In this document: positions 19,123 to 30,144 of the stretch, in pieces
Layout: every line of letters starts with the position of its first letter
Position numbering within the stretch: the stretch's first letter is position 1
Assembly (NCBI GenBank): GCA_002077065.1
Contig: NAJO01000050.1
Location: 1 to 64,000, forward strand
From: Cryoendolithus antarcticus
Taxonomy: Eukaryota > Ascomycota > Dothideomycetes > Cladosporiales > Cladosporiaceae
Direction: 5' to 3'
Length of the DNA stretch: 64,000 bases
The notes under the pieces: model-generated
Told to the model about the DNA's origin: nothing
What the model saw: the letters and a program-made list of their open reading frames with translations, nothing else
Databases searched by the model: none
Translations under genes and position numbers: made by a program

Positions 19123-22100
19123 ATGGCAGGCATAGAGAATATTGTGGTCCATTCGCAGGTAGGCAATAATACTTCCCACTACCGCCAGTTCACCACTGAT
19201 TGTTTGCCATACAGAGCTACCTCGTCCGCTGGATATCAGTGCCCGAGCACCACTCGATATCATGGAGCGTACAACCGCATAAGAAGAGCATCAATTTCGG
19301 AATCTTCAAGCATCCCGGCTCCAAGAATGGCCTCACGCCCATCCTTCCGACCTTCGACAACCTCGAGCAGCCTCCAACACCGGGACTGAGCGGGCTTCAC
19401 CAAGATGGCGCGCCGCAAGATCAAAAGCGCTCCCGGCGCAACTCGATACTGCGGCACGACTCTGCTGCGCTGGTTGAGAAGCTCCGCACAATTGGCATGA
19501 AACCAGTTGCCTGGAACGGCAAGTGCGAGGCAGACCGTGTCTCTACGGGGAGATATGATATTCCAGACGGAGAGGCGGGCATGTATGGGCTAGTGCTGGA
19601 CAACACGTTCTCCAAGAACACGAGCAAGACCGTTCTGCTCTCCATGATGACGCATCCGACAAGTGCGCCACCCAAGTCAGGAACGCATCTGCACTACTCA
19701 CAGGCATTTGCCAGTAGTCAGGCGAGCGTGAGTGCAAGTCTCGATCCTTCTTTCATTTCTCAGGAGGAGAATGGAGCCGGCGAGTCGGCTTTGAAGAGCG
19801 CGTTGCAGGACACGCCAAGACCGATGTCGAGATCCAAGGGCAGTAGCAGGGGAGTGGAGTTGAGGGGAGCGGAGGGAGTAACATTCTACACTGGAGTGCT
19901 GCACAAAAAGCGGAGAAAGAAGGCGCAGGGATACGCTAGAAGGTTCTTCTCGTTGGACTTCACGAGTTCGACACTGTCTTACTACCGGAACCGGCACTCT
20001 TCAGCTTTGAGAGGTGCTGTGCCGCTATCACTTGCAGTCATCGGAGTGGACGACAAGACGCGGGAGTTCTCGGTAGACTCGGGCGCTGAGATTTGGCATC
20101 TCAAGGCGGGGAACAGGAAGGACTTCGAGGGATGGAAGCAGGCACTTGAGCGCGCATCGCAAGCGGCGTTCGCGATATCGACACCTGTCACTGCAGTAAA
20201 GTCGCACCAGAGTCTCGCGCTGCCCAGTGCACCAAATCCTGCAGAGCAACGCGAGTGGTCACGTATGGAGGAGCTGGTGAGCAGAGTTTCTGGCACTCGA
20301 GATGCAGTTCGCGGCCTTGCGAAGGACACAGATCCGAAGTATGCGCCGGGTGCGAACGGCGTCGGCCTGGGACTCACGACTTCTAACGGAAGCAGCGGCG
20401 GACCGAGCCCGACTGCTTACGATGCTGCGAACAATTACTTCCCTGAGGTTGACGAGTCTACGCCGGGACGGCGACCGTTCTGGAAGCGGAAACCGAGTGT
20501 GGAGCGTAGTCCGTCCGGCTTCATGAGGCGCACTGTATCTGCTCAGCTGAGCATACCTGGGACACCGAGTGCATCTGCATCACCTGCGATGGGTGGCGCG
20601 TCGCACCGTAAGCCAAGTCAGGTGCCAGCTATGCAGCCTTCGTTCCTTGACGATAACACGCATGAGCGCTGCATGGCGTTGCTAAGAGATCTAGACAATG
20701 TGGTCTTGGATTTCTCTGCGCTTATCGCAGAAAGCAAGGCGCGTCGCAACCCGCCACTCAGCATGACAATGTCGAGGATGTCCATCGACTCAGTCCGGGA
20801 CGAAGAGTTCTTTGATGCAGAAGACGGCTCGAGGACACCCGTGCAACTGCTCAACATTCGTCGCTCAAGCGAATTTGATGAAAGCGCAGGAAGTCAACCG
20901 GAAGATCATTTTGACGCCGGGTCAAGCGCGAGCAGTGATGGCGACGACACAGCAGCCGACGGCTCCTCAATGTACGCGACCACACCAAAGACTGGCAAGC
21001 GTGCTGTCTTCGCCAAGCCGACGTCCATACCACCTCTACCCCTTCCGTCCATCAAGCGACGCACCACGGTCATCCCACCCAAACAAGCACCGCCAAGCAT
21101 TATCGGCTTCCTCCGCAAGAACGCAGGCAAAGATCTATCCACTGTCTCTATGCCTGTCACCGCTAACGAGCCGACTTCGGCTTTGCAAAGGGTGGCAGAG
21201 AACATGGAGTACTCCCATCTCCTCGACAGCGCTGCTTCGTCGTCGCTCACACCGGCTGAGCGGCTTCTGCACATCGCCGCTTTTGCTCTGTCAACTCTGT
21301 CTGCGAATCGTGTCAAGGAGCGCGCACTACGCAAGCCCTTCAACCCGATGCTTGGCGAGACCTTCGAGCTCGTGCGCGAAGATCTCGGCTTCCGATTCGT
21401 AGCCGAAAAGATCTCGCATCACCCCGTGCGCATGGCTTGCCAAGCCGAATCGCTCACAAACGGCGGCTGGAGTTTCGCACAGGCGCCACAACCAACGCAG
21501 AAGTTCTGGGGCAAGTCTGTCGAGCTCAACACCGAAGGTCGGTGTAGAGTCCAAATTTTTGGCGCTGCCGAAGGCTACAATTGGAGCCAACCTACCTGCT
21601 TTCTACGCAACGTCATCGCAGGCGAGAAGTACGTTGAGCCTGTGCACAATCTGACGATCATCGAGGAAAGCGGCGAACTGCGCGCTGTCTGCACTTTTAA
21701 AGCTGGAGGTATGTTCTCTGGACGATCCGAGGACGTGACTGTCCAGCTTCTCGATCGAGACGGCACGGTCTTGCCGTTAGGGTTGACCGGCAAGTGGACC
21801 GAATCCCTCATCCGCACCGACACCAACAAACCTATTTGGAATGCTGGCGCTCTCGTGCCAGACTCAGCAAAGCACTTCGGCTTCACCGCCTTCGCCGCCA
21901 CGCTCAACGAAATCACCGAGAACGAGTCTGGCTTTCTCGCACCCACCGACAGTCGCCTGCGGCCGGATCAACGCGCCTACGAACATGGCAACGTGGACGA
22001 TGCGGAGGCTATGAAGGCTAAGCTTGAGGAGCGGCAGAGATCGAGGAGGAAGGTGCTGGAGGGTCATGGCAAGCAGTGGGAGCCGAGGTTCTTCGAGCGG

Positions 22101-22208
22101 GTTGACGGTGCTGGGGAGGAGACTTGGAGGTTGAAGGAGAAGGGTGGGTATTGGGATAGACGTGTGAAGGGAGATTGGAACGGGGTTGAGGAGGTGTTCG
22201 AGCTGTGA
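19123..22208 (+). CDS. OSH3: Oxysterol-binding protein homologue, Osh3 type (GOLD-PH-FFAT-ORD)
   Basis: Two exons, 19123-19158 and 19215-22208, are split by a 56-bp intron (GTAGGC...CCATACAG) and encode 1009 residues. The first exon adds MAGIENIVVHSQ, which restores the GOLD-domain start as in yeast Osh3; the apparent upstream frame start at 19200 is a TTG in the intron. Domains: GOLD 1-165, PH about 234-330 (TFYTGVLHKKRRKKAQGYARR), FFAT motif EFFDAED at 543-549 for binding the ER protein VAP/Scs2, and OSBP lipid-binding domain from about 665. The family fingerprint is changed to EKISHHPV near 743; both PI4P-contacting histidines remain. The expected role is PI4P transport and regulation at ER-plasma membrane contacts. 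Confidence 0.92.
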
Positions 22209-23170
22209 GCTTGTGAGAAAGTACAGTCGTTGGACGTGAGCTGAGTATCAATTCACGCACGCGCGGCTGATTCGTTGCCCACAAGTCTGCAGTGAAGGGC
22301 ATGCACGACTAAAGCTACGTCTGATAGACTGGCTCTGCACCACAATCCTCCTGCACAATTGATGCTCACGGGACACGGATCTTGAATCCATTCCCTACTG
22401 CAAGATCGTCGACACGACCGCGGGAAGGACCACGCCAGTCTCTGAATTCGATGCCTCCCCCCAACGTCCAACAATGTCATATACTCGGTCCCGCTGGGAA
22501 ATCGAATCTGTCGGGCGCTGCGCGACAGGTCACAACTATTTCTTCTCTCAAGGACACCATTTACAGCCTCTCACTGCTGCAGGTATGTGCATAGTCGCGG
22601 ATGCAAAGTGAATGCTACCGTGGAGAGGCATATCCTGCAAGGATCTGTGCTTGGAGCAACACTGCCAAGACACACGGAAGACCCGCCGATCTGCTCTCGT
22701 TTGTTGCAATAGAACGATACCTTAGAAGCGCACTCGGAAGCACGTGGTTGTCGAGGAACCGAGCTGATGGCGGGAAATGAACACTGCATCGCAGCTATGG
22801 CTCCTCTCAGCAGCAGCATGTGCTCATTTTCGCTATTGCAGGTAAGCCTACAGTAGCATACGCACCATCAACTGGATCACTGAGAAGCAAGCTCCGAAAG
22901 GACTGTTGCTTTCGAAGGCGGCCAGCCGCACCTCTCACACGCACGTGAAACTCAATCTGGCTGTCGCAGCTACCATGATGTGAGCATACGCAAGCAACGT
23001 CTTCTCACGGAGAGCACCACCGAGTAAGACCTCGAAGCCTGATGAATTACCGCGGAGCTCTCTCACAGACACCATATACATGCACTTACTGTCGCAGTCA
23101 CTGGTACAGCACCATTCGCACTGCACAGTGAAACATGGAGAGAGTCACCCAAATCCATACATCAAGCTAC
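22209..23170. other. Intergenic region between convergent genes
   Basis: About 960 bp lie between the 3' ends of the Osh3-type gene and the NIMA gene. No convincing ORF is present. The 10-mer AGCATACGCA occurs at 22855-22864 and 22983-22992. Splice-like GCAGGTATG and GCAGGTAAG words occur near 22579 and 22839, so a spliced non-coding transcript is possible but unsupported. Confidence 0.4.
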
Positions 23171-25502
23171 CTATACGAAAGCTCTCCCCTTTCTCGCTAA
23201 GAACGGCGAGGGCATGTCGACATCACCCTTCAAGACCTCTAAATCCCACTTGACAGGTGAGGGCGCTTGACTTAGTTCCACTAGACTACGCCCCTTTATT
23301 GCCGCTTTCATAAGACTCGGCGTCTTGTTCGGAGGAGCCCTCGGTGCTTGTCGATTCGGCGTTAGCTCCTTCCTCTGCGGTGGTTGTGCTCGTTTAGGTG
23401 ACGCCGCAACAACCGGCACCGTGTGTGTGCGCCCATGAGAGGACGGTGGCCTGTTCTCCTTCGACGAATCAGGCTGTAGTAGTAAATTCGACATTGTCGT
23501 CGACTTCGGCAATGCAGGAATAGCCGTGTTGTCTCTCAACCCCATCGTATTCCTTCGCAGATCTGAGGCTTGCGGCATCTTTACTGGCATTGTTTGCTGG
23601 CGTTCTAGGCTGGGGCGTGCTCGGCGGGTAGGTGGTGGCATTCTCAAGGGTTCGTCGAGAGCTTTGAAAGGGTCTCGGGAGTGGTTGGTAGCGCCATTTG
23701 AGAGGCTGCTTGTAGGGCGAGAGGGAGAGGCGGGTTCGTCTTCCTCTGAAAGGTCGTCGGCGAAGGTTCTGGGTGGCTTGAGGGAAGCTGCTTCCGCGAA
23801 GATATTGCGACGCACTGCTTGGCCTAGGAGTCTATCTTTTGCGCTGTGCTCTCGGCGAGGTGACAGTGCTAGACCGCGGAGATGGCTCGTTGGTGCCGGC
23901 ATTGGGCTAGGGTCTGCCATTTGCACATCCATCGGTGAAGCTGGGTAGATGTTGGCTACCGTTTTGGCTCTCATGAAGGGGGTGCGACCGGGTTTGCGCT
24001 GTACTGGCTTGACACGTAGTGCCAGAGGCGAGGTCTCATCACCCAGTGAGAGGCTCGTAAAGTCTGTGTCTATGTCGCCTTCATTCAGGGACCTAGCAGG
24101 TGATGACACGGTCGTCGGCGCAGTGGTGTTGGTCGTGAAAGAGCTGTACTTCGTCTCTGGTGGCGGCGTGCTAGACCTGACACTCACAGAGACGCCACTA
24201 GCAGCCGGAAGACTTGCAAGATGCGCTGCCAGCTTTGCTTCAGTCCGCTTCTCCACCTCAGCTTCGAACACCCCCTTCAGATGCGTGATCTGTGCATCTA
24301 CCTGTGCTGTAATGTTGAGCTGTGCTTTCGCGTAGAGCGCCATCTCAGTCTGCTGCTGTGAGCCTTGCAGCTTCGTCATCTCATCCTGCAGTCCTCTGAT
24401 CTGCTCCTCTAGCGCAGCATTCGCCTTCTCGCTCTTCTCTAGACGGCTTGCAAGCGAGTCCCGCTCCTTGCAAGCTCGACTCAGCGACATCTCCTCATCA
24501 ACCTTGGATAGCTGCAGCCTCGCTACCCTGATTCCATTCACCTGTAGCAGCTGCATCGTGTCCGGTCTCTCATCTGGATTGATCCTCAAGCATGATGAGA
24601 TGACCTGGCTCAACTCCTTCGAGAAGTGCTGCGGTAGCGGCTTCGTCCTCCCAACTCGGATCTTCTGTATCAGCTCCAGGTGACTCCTTGCATTGAACGG
24701 CGGCTCGAGCGCACACAGCTCGTAAATGATACATCCGAGGGACCATATGTCGCTTTTGCCTGAGTATCGTTCGCTGCTACAAATTTCTGGGCTCATGTAG
24801 AAGGGTGTGCCGACATATGTACTGGCGAAGTCGTGTGCGGAAATCAGCTTCGAAAGCCCGAAATCGCCGAGCTTGACAGTTGAGCCGTTCGTGAGGAAGA
24901 CGTTCTCGGGTTTGAGATCGCGATGTAGGATGATCTGCTGCTCGTCCTTCCTTCGTAAGGCGGTAGCTATATTCGTCTTTTGGATATCTGCTTCATGTCC
25001 TGGCGCTGGGGTGTCTTCGCCGGCGTGGCAACGGTACAGCGCGCCGACGAGCTGTGCGAATACTGACCACACGAAGTCCTGAAAACAGTCAGTATAGGTT
25101 ATAGTAGCTTCTCCTCGATATGCATACCTCGTCTGCAAATCGATTACTCTTTGTCAACTTCTTGATGTACCCTCCCAGATCGCCACTGCTGCAATACTCC
25201 ATGTACAGATGCAGGTCGTTCGACGACTTGATGTGATGCCGGGACACATATCGCACGATATTCTGGTGTTGTAGGCGTTCCAGGACCTTTATTTCTGCAT
25301 GTAGTTGGTCGCGCTCGCGTTGTGACATGGACCGGTACGAGATCTCCTTGCGCGCCAGTATCTCGCCGGTAGTCTTCTTCCGCACCTTCCTGATGACCCC
25401 AAACGATCCTTGACCTATCTTCTCTAGGACTTCGAAATCTGCCGACGGATCTCGCTCGATTATCGCTGCAGCGCTTGCTGGGCGCTTGAGGTGTGCAGCC
25501 AT
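23171..25502 (-). CDS. nimA: NIMA-family mitotic serine/threonine kinase (2 exons)
   Basis: Exon 1 (25502-25128) and exon 2 (25078-23171) flank a 49-bp intron (GTATGC...TTTTCAG) and encode 760 residues. The kinase domain is complete: glycine loop GQGSFG 30-35, catalytic lysine K52, HRDLKPEN from 177, DFG 197-199 and SPE 221-223. The insert between the alphaE region and HRD (about 145-172) is typical of fungal NIMA. A coiled coil follows the kinase domain (about 335-410), then a long Pro/Ser/Thr-rich basic tail with many SP/TP sites. NIMA kinases promote mitotic entry, chromatin condensation and spindle or septation events, and turn over by way of the tail. The gene is divergent from the ankyrin/BTB gene. 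Confidence 0.93.
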
Positions 25503-26022
25503 AGTGGTAGTGACTGAAGCTCTGTTGCTGTGAAAAGACCGTATAGTGAGGTTATGGTCGTATCATGATGCAATGAGCGTGCTGATATGATGTCGGTAAG
25601 TATCAAAGATCGAACAGAGTGATGTCCAGTATAGTGAGGTCCCAGCGCTAGGTCGCAGCTTCATGTTGCAAAGTGCAAATAGTCCGCCAGGGTTGCCCGG
25701 CAACGTTCATCTGTCGCATGACTCGCGTCCAGGACTTTGACGTCATGGCCAGAAAAGTCCAAACCGGGAGGCAAATCGACCACATGTATTCACGTCCTCT
25801 CCGTGATTGTGCTGAGCTTCAGAAGGACCTAGAGGTGTGGCTGCGAGTGTTGCATTTGCTGGGAGACTCTCTGTGAGAAAGTGAATTCACAACGATGCGG
25901 GCAGAGGGTATCTTCGTGGCAGATTCTAGACGGTAATGCTCATGTCTCGCATGCCGTGAAAGCCGTTCTGCATATTCCTGTGTCGGGTTTGCTCACGGCA
26001 CTGATAATTTTCATATCTCATT
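25503..26022. promoter_or_regulatory. Divergent promoter region of nimA and the ankyrin/BTB gene
   Basis: These 520 bp lie between two start codons on opposite strands. The region must contain both promoters. I see no gene and no site that I can name with confidence. Confidence 0.45.
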
Positions 26023-27987
26023 ATGGACAACGAAACGACAGTTCCGGCAGCCGAAGACCGCACCACCATCGCAAAGCACAATATTGAAAAGGCTCTGTAC
26101 CAGGAGACTCAAGACATCCGCGCCGGTCGCTTAAAGGATGAGAACCCATTGGACAAGTCGGCAGACTTCCGCCTGTTGTGCGACGCCGCAAGACGTGGTG
26201 ACCTGCGGCTAGCTCAGGAGCAGATCACGAAGGGAGTCAACACTAATGCCCGGGACGAGTACGATTACACGCCACTCATCCTGGCATCGCTGTGTGGCCA
26301 CTTCGAGCTCGTCCAGATGCTGTTGGAGCAGGGTGCGAAATGCGAGCGGGATACTTTTCAGGGCGAACGTTGTCTCTACAACGCACTCAACGATCGCATT
26401 CGGAACTTGTTGCTTAGCTACGACTACTCAAAGTCAACGGATCCGTTGCAGCCGCTGGCCGGTCACATAACCAGTCTGTTGACCAGAGACGCACCACAGA
26501 CTGCAGACATCATTCTTCACACAGCAGATACGAGCTTTCGATTGCACAAGTTCGTACTATCAGCACGTTCGCCCTACTTTCGGAGAAAGCTGCAGGAGAA
26601 GCCTGAGACGAAGTCGTGGAAGCTTGCACCGTTGATTCCTACAGAAAGTTTCGAGTGCTGCATTCGCTATTTGTACTTCGGAGATGCCTTCATCCGGACT
26701 CTGGACCGCGAAGACGAGGAGCGGTCAGTGCTCGAAGGTGTGGATCGACTGTCGCGACAGCTCGAGGTCCCTCAGGTCTTCGAGACCTTACTGAATCCTG
26801 GTGATCGACGACAGGCACGGCAAAGGCGACAGGACGATGTCGAGAACGGGCGCGATCAGCTTGCCGCGTGGTTCAGAGGACGTGTTCTGCAGCGAAAGTT
26901 CGTCATTGATACCGACGAGGTGTCGCAAGTCACCTGGACGCGCGATAACCCCAGCTTTGCCGACGTGCTACTCCAGGCTGACGTCGATGACGAGAGTACA
27001 CCGCCAGAGCAGGAGTCTGGTATACCTATTGGACCTTCTCTAGATATGGCATCTCGGTATGCGAAGCCTCGCAAAACGCTATTCCCCGCTCATCGCGCGA
27101 TGCTACTTCGTAGTGAGCTCTTCTCCACTATGTTCGCCTCATCTTTCAGAGAAGGACATATTGCACCGCAGACCATAGACTGGGCCGGCAGACCCGCACC
27201 CAACGCAGACGATGCGAATGAGGCCTTGCAGGTGGTACCAGTGGACTGCACGGCAGCCGTGCTAGAAGTGATTCTCACTTTCCTGTACACCGAGAACGTG
27301 TCGTTTCCTCTGTCGATCGCTCTAGATGTCTTACATGCTGCAGACATGCTATTCATTGACAAGCTAAAGCAGCGAGCGGCTCTGCTAATCAGTACTCTCG
27401 GCAATGGCACCTCTTCAGTAGTCGAATCCGAGCTCTCACGCCCTGGCAGTCAGACTCCCGAGGAACAATCGAAGGAGTGGATATACGAAGTCATTCGCTC
27501 TGGCTGGGACTGCCGTGTGCATCGTCTGGAAGAATTCGGCGCTCGATACTTGGCATACCGGCTAGAGTCATACATTGGCGAACCTGAATTCAGGGAGATC
27601 GTCCGAGAATCGGCTGGGCGCATCACGAGGCGAGAAGAGACAGATACCGTTGAGCTGGTCGATGACATCCGGTACTATCTTTCCGAGCGCTTGCGCTTAC
27701 GTTTCGAGGACGCCGGATTGGAGGAACTGATGGAGGGGCACAATGTTCGCGACACGCGAGAGCACGAGGAAGCCGAAGACTCTGAGCTTGACAAGACCAC
27801 TGGCGAAACGAACGATGTCAATATATTAGCTGATGCCCACATGAACAATATTTCTGGCGAAGGACAAGTTGTCAGGACGCTTGACGGTGAAATCGCTGGC
27901 GACGAGTTCGCTCAGGATGCCGTGAATTATCAGATCTTACTAGCTAAGATTGATGGACTTCTGGAGGAGCTCAGATTGGATGCTTGA
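26023..27987 (+). CDS. Ankyrin-repeat and double BTB/POZ protein (ABTB1-like)
   Basis: An intronless ORF of 654 residues. Ankyrin-like repeats occupy about residues 48-130 (YTPLILASLCGHFELVQMLL). The first BTB/POZ domain starts near 160 (ADIILHTADTSFRLHKFVLS) and the second near 305 (FADVLLQADVD), with its HRAMLLRSELFSTMFASSF core near 360. Helical sequence and an acidic tail follow. This order matches ABTB1/BPOZ proteins and yeast YIL001W. Such proteins are thought to act as substrate adaptors for Cul3-type ubiquitin ligases; BPOZ is also linked to elongation factor 1A turnover. The function here is inferred from architecture only. Confidence 0.88.
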   Translation: MDNETTVPAAEDRTTIAKHNIEKALYQETQDIRAGRLKDENPLDKSADFRLLCDAARRGDLRLAQEQITKGVNTNARDEYDYTPLILASLCGHFELVQMLLEQGAKCERDTFQGERCLYNALNDRIRNLLLSYDYSKSTDPLQPLAGHITSLLTRDAPQTADIILHTADTSFRLHKFVLSARSPYFRRKLQEKPETKSWKLAPLIPTESFECCIRYLYFGDAFIRTLDREDEERSVLEGVDRLSRQLEVPQVFETLLNPGDRRQARQRRQDDVENGRDQLAAWFRGRVLQRKFVIDTDEVSQVTWTRDNPSFADVLLQADVDDESTPPEQESGIPIGPSLDMASRYAKPRKTLFPAHRAMLLRSELFSTMFASSFREGHIAPQTIDWAGRPAPNADDANEALQVVPVDCTAAVLEVILTFLYTENVSFPLSIALDVLHAADMLFIDKLKQRAALLISTLGNGTSSVVESELSRPGSQTPEEQSKEWIYEVIRSGWDCRVHRLEEFGARYLAYRLESYIGEPEFREIVRESAGRITRREETDTVELVDDIRYYLSERLRLRFEDAGLEELMEGHNVRDTREHEEAEDSELDKTTGETNDVNILADAHMNNISGEGQVVRTLDGEIAGDEFAQDAVNYQILLAKIDGLLEELRLDA

Positions 27988-28456
27988 CGGACCCCATGTG
28001 TCTTATTGTATTCCACAGCACATACCCATAGCCGAACAGCAGCAGTCGCCATTTGCAGTCGCCCGTCCTCTCCCGTGTACGCCACGCTTGCACGCATCTG
28101 GCGACATGGGCAGCGCATATGGATGCTCGTCGCCAAAATACACAGCCGTCAGCATATGGCAGGAATGACGAGCCGAACTTCGAGGCACGGGTGCGGAAAC
28201 GCGAGGGTTACGAGTGCGCGAATAAGCTCTCGTGGCGGATGTCCTCATGTGCAACGTAAGCCTATATCTCCGCCTTCTGAGTGGTCAGGACTGGACGATC
28301 CGTCCACAAGAGATTAGTAAGACTTATATGATTGTCGCACATAGAAAAATCACTGTCGCGCACTGCTTGACCGCTCTTCCAGCGATCATCCGGAGTTTCA
28401 GCCAGCACTGCACCCATCGTATTGTGCAGTGAAAGACTACACCTACATACTCTCGA
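27988..28456. other. Intergenic region
   Basis: Roughly 470 bp between the ankyrin/BTB gene and the downstream orphan, both on the plus strand. It holds the 3' end of one and the promoter of the other. Short overlapping frames show no recognisable protein features. Confidence 0.45.
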
Positions 28457-29473
28457 ATGCCTGTCAACAATCGACAATATCGTAACGCTGCAATGGTTCT
28501 AGCATACAAGACGCCGTGGCGTCGGGCAATGTTCGCCGAGACTCTCTCGTGGACTGCAGATCCGGAGCTATCGAAGCAGCTGGCGACTTACGCAGACTCG
28601 GCAGAGGTTGGCAAGTTACGGCATTTCCTACTTTATTGTCACCAGACAGACTACGACTGTGTCAGGCGTGCGATCAGCATCTCGACAAGGGACCATGATA
28701 ACTACATGGCGATGGCCGAAAACCTCAAAGCGTCCACATACATAGAGTATGGGGACACGGTGGTCCAATTCAAGAACGTCGACTCCGCGATGCGGGTGCG
28801 CTACTTCACCTCAATCCGCGGACCTTCTGCAGCGCTGGGCATCCCTCACGAGTATGTCCGTCTCCAGATCCTCGCGTATGCTGGCCACCGAATTCTGTGG
28901 TCGTCATACCGAAGCACATTACGCTATCGCCAGTCCCACTTCCGGATGCGTGGGTTGGCGCAGAAACTATGGCAAGACAAAAATATTGTCTTCCCGGCAC
29001 TGGGTGTGCCCGAGGGCCACGAGCTCCATCGACGCTTGAACGAGCTCGCTTCAAGGTACTTTATCTATCTCGAAGGCGTCTCTGGAACTGTCGACTCAGT
29101 ATGCTCTGGTTCGCTCATCACGGAAGACCGTTCGCCGTACCATTGCCTGAACAGCCAAGGTAGAGCGTGGGACACCAAGCAGGCGAAGATTGACGAGTAT
29201 ATCGACCAACTCGGTCCGGTTCTGGTAAGGTCTCTGAAGTTCATGGCAGCGGCTCACAGCCACAGCTTGGCTGCGTTCGAGAGGGCCAGACAGGTGCGGC
29301 GATTGTTGAGACGTCTCGTTGAATGGGGAGAGCGTGGTGATGAACGAGGGGGTGATATGCTTGCTGTTCCTGATCTCCGAGCAGATCGAAGGCGAGTATG
29401 CGAGACTTTTGACGCCAAGTCCTGCTCGGAATCCGATCTGCCGCCTCCCTACTCTGAGCGTCCATTACTGTAG
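28457..29473 (+). CDS. Hypothetical protein with C-terminal PPPY motif
   Basis: I do not recognise this 338-residue ORF. It begins with an ATG (MPVNNRQYRN) and has globular, mainly helical character up to about residue 285, including VQFKNVDSAMRVRYFTSIRG near 100 and a Tyr/Arg-rich helix (ILWSSYRSTLRYRQSHFRMR) near 155. An acidic and basic linker follows, and the protein ends SDLPPPYSERPLL. A PPxY motif at a C-terminus is a classic ligand for WW domains such as those of the Rsp5/Nedd4 ubiquitin ligase, so a trafficking or turnover link is possible. Codon phase is clean and no intron is needed. Confidence 0.65.
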   Translation: MPVNNRQYRNAAMVLAYKTPWRRAMFAETLSWTADPELSKQLATYADSAEVGKLRHFLLYCHQTDYDCVRRAISISTRDHDNYMAMAENLKASTYIEYGDTVVQFKNVDSAMRVRYFTSIRGPSAALGIPHEYVRLQILAYAGHRILWSSYRSTLRYRQSHFRMRGLAQKLWQDKNIVFPALGVPEGHELHRRLNELASRYFIYLEGVSGTVDSVCSGSLITEDRSPYHCLNSQGRAWDTKQAKIDEYIDQLGPVLVRSLKFMAAAHSHSLAAFERARQVRRLLRRLVEWGERGDERGGDMLAVPDLRADRRRVCETFDAKSCSESDLPPPYSERPLL

Positions 29474-30144
29474 ACGTGCGGCACATGTGGGTAGGTTATA
29501 GTCTTGCAGGGTACAGGCGACACAGCAGCCACGTCGAATTGCATTCGAAGATGTCTGAAGGGCATGAGGGTACGTCAATCCAGGCGAGCGATTGTAGACT
29601 TGGATAACAGCCGTATCGGTGAGGCAGCACGTTGTCCTGGCACCCTAGCGAGCTCGAGACATGCGTACAGCTCAATTGTATCTCAAGTAGCCATCCTACC
29701 ACCAGCATGTGTACGCCATTATGAACATTGGTTCACCGATGTATGTGTGTAGTTGGACAACAGTACATGACTACCTACATGTAATAAGGACCAGACGCGA
29801 TCCAGTCTTGGCACGAATGGCGGCCGAACCCTCCACCTTCCGGCATCATCATCGTCACGGATCCTTCTCCTCTTCCCCTCAGCATCTTCCCCTCAGCAGT
29901 ACTCCACAGATCATCACTGGTGACCGCGTTCCCACGGGGTGACCACGTGGAGACGACGCCGAGCGTACTACGTGATGCAACGTCGGACTGTATGACCGAA
30001 GTTTGAATGATCAAGGTTCCGTAGGACGAAGGTGGGTTGGGGAAGTATAGGTAGGTTCACGATTCCCAGATTCTGCTTCTCCTACGTTCTTTGGAGCCCT
30101 TGAAAGCTACTGCTCGAAATCAGCCCTGCTGGCAAGTTTTCTCG
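29474..30144. promoter_or_regulatory. Upstream region of the GH2 gene
   Basis: About 670 bp without a gene. Two features stand out: a perfect tandem duplication of TCTTCCCCTCAGCA at 29871-29884 and 29885-29898, and a palindromic CCACGTGG (CACGTG core) at 29943-29950, about 195 bp before the GH2 start codon. CACGTG is a general bHLH-factor site, so no specific regulator is claimed. Confidence 0.5.
29871..29898. repeat. Tandem 14-bp duplication in the GH2 promoter
   Basis: TCTTCCCCTCAGCA is present twice, head to tail, with no spacer and no mismatch. Confidence 0.9.
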
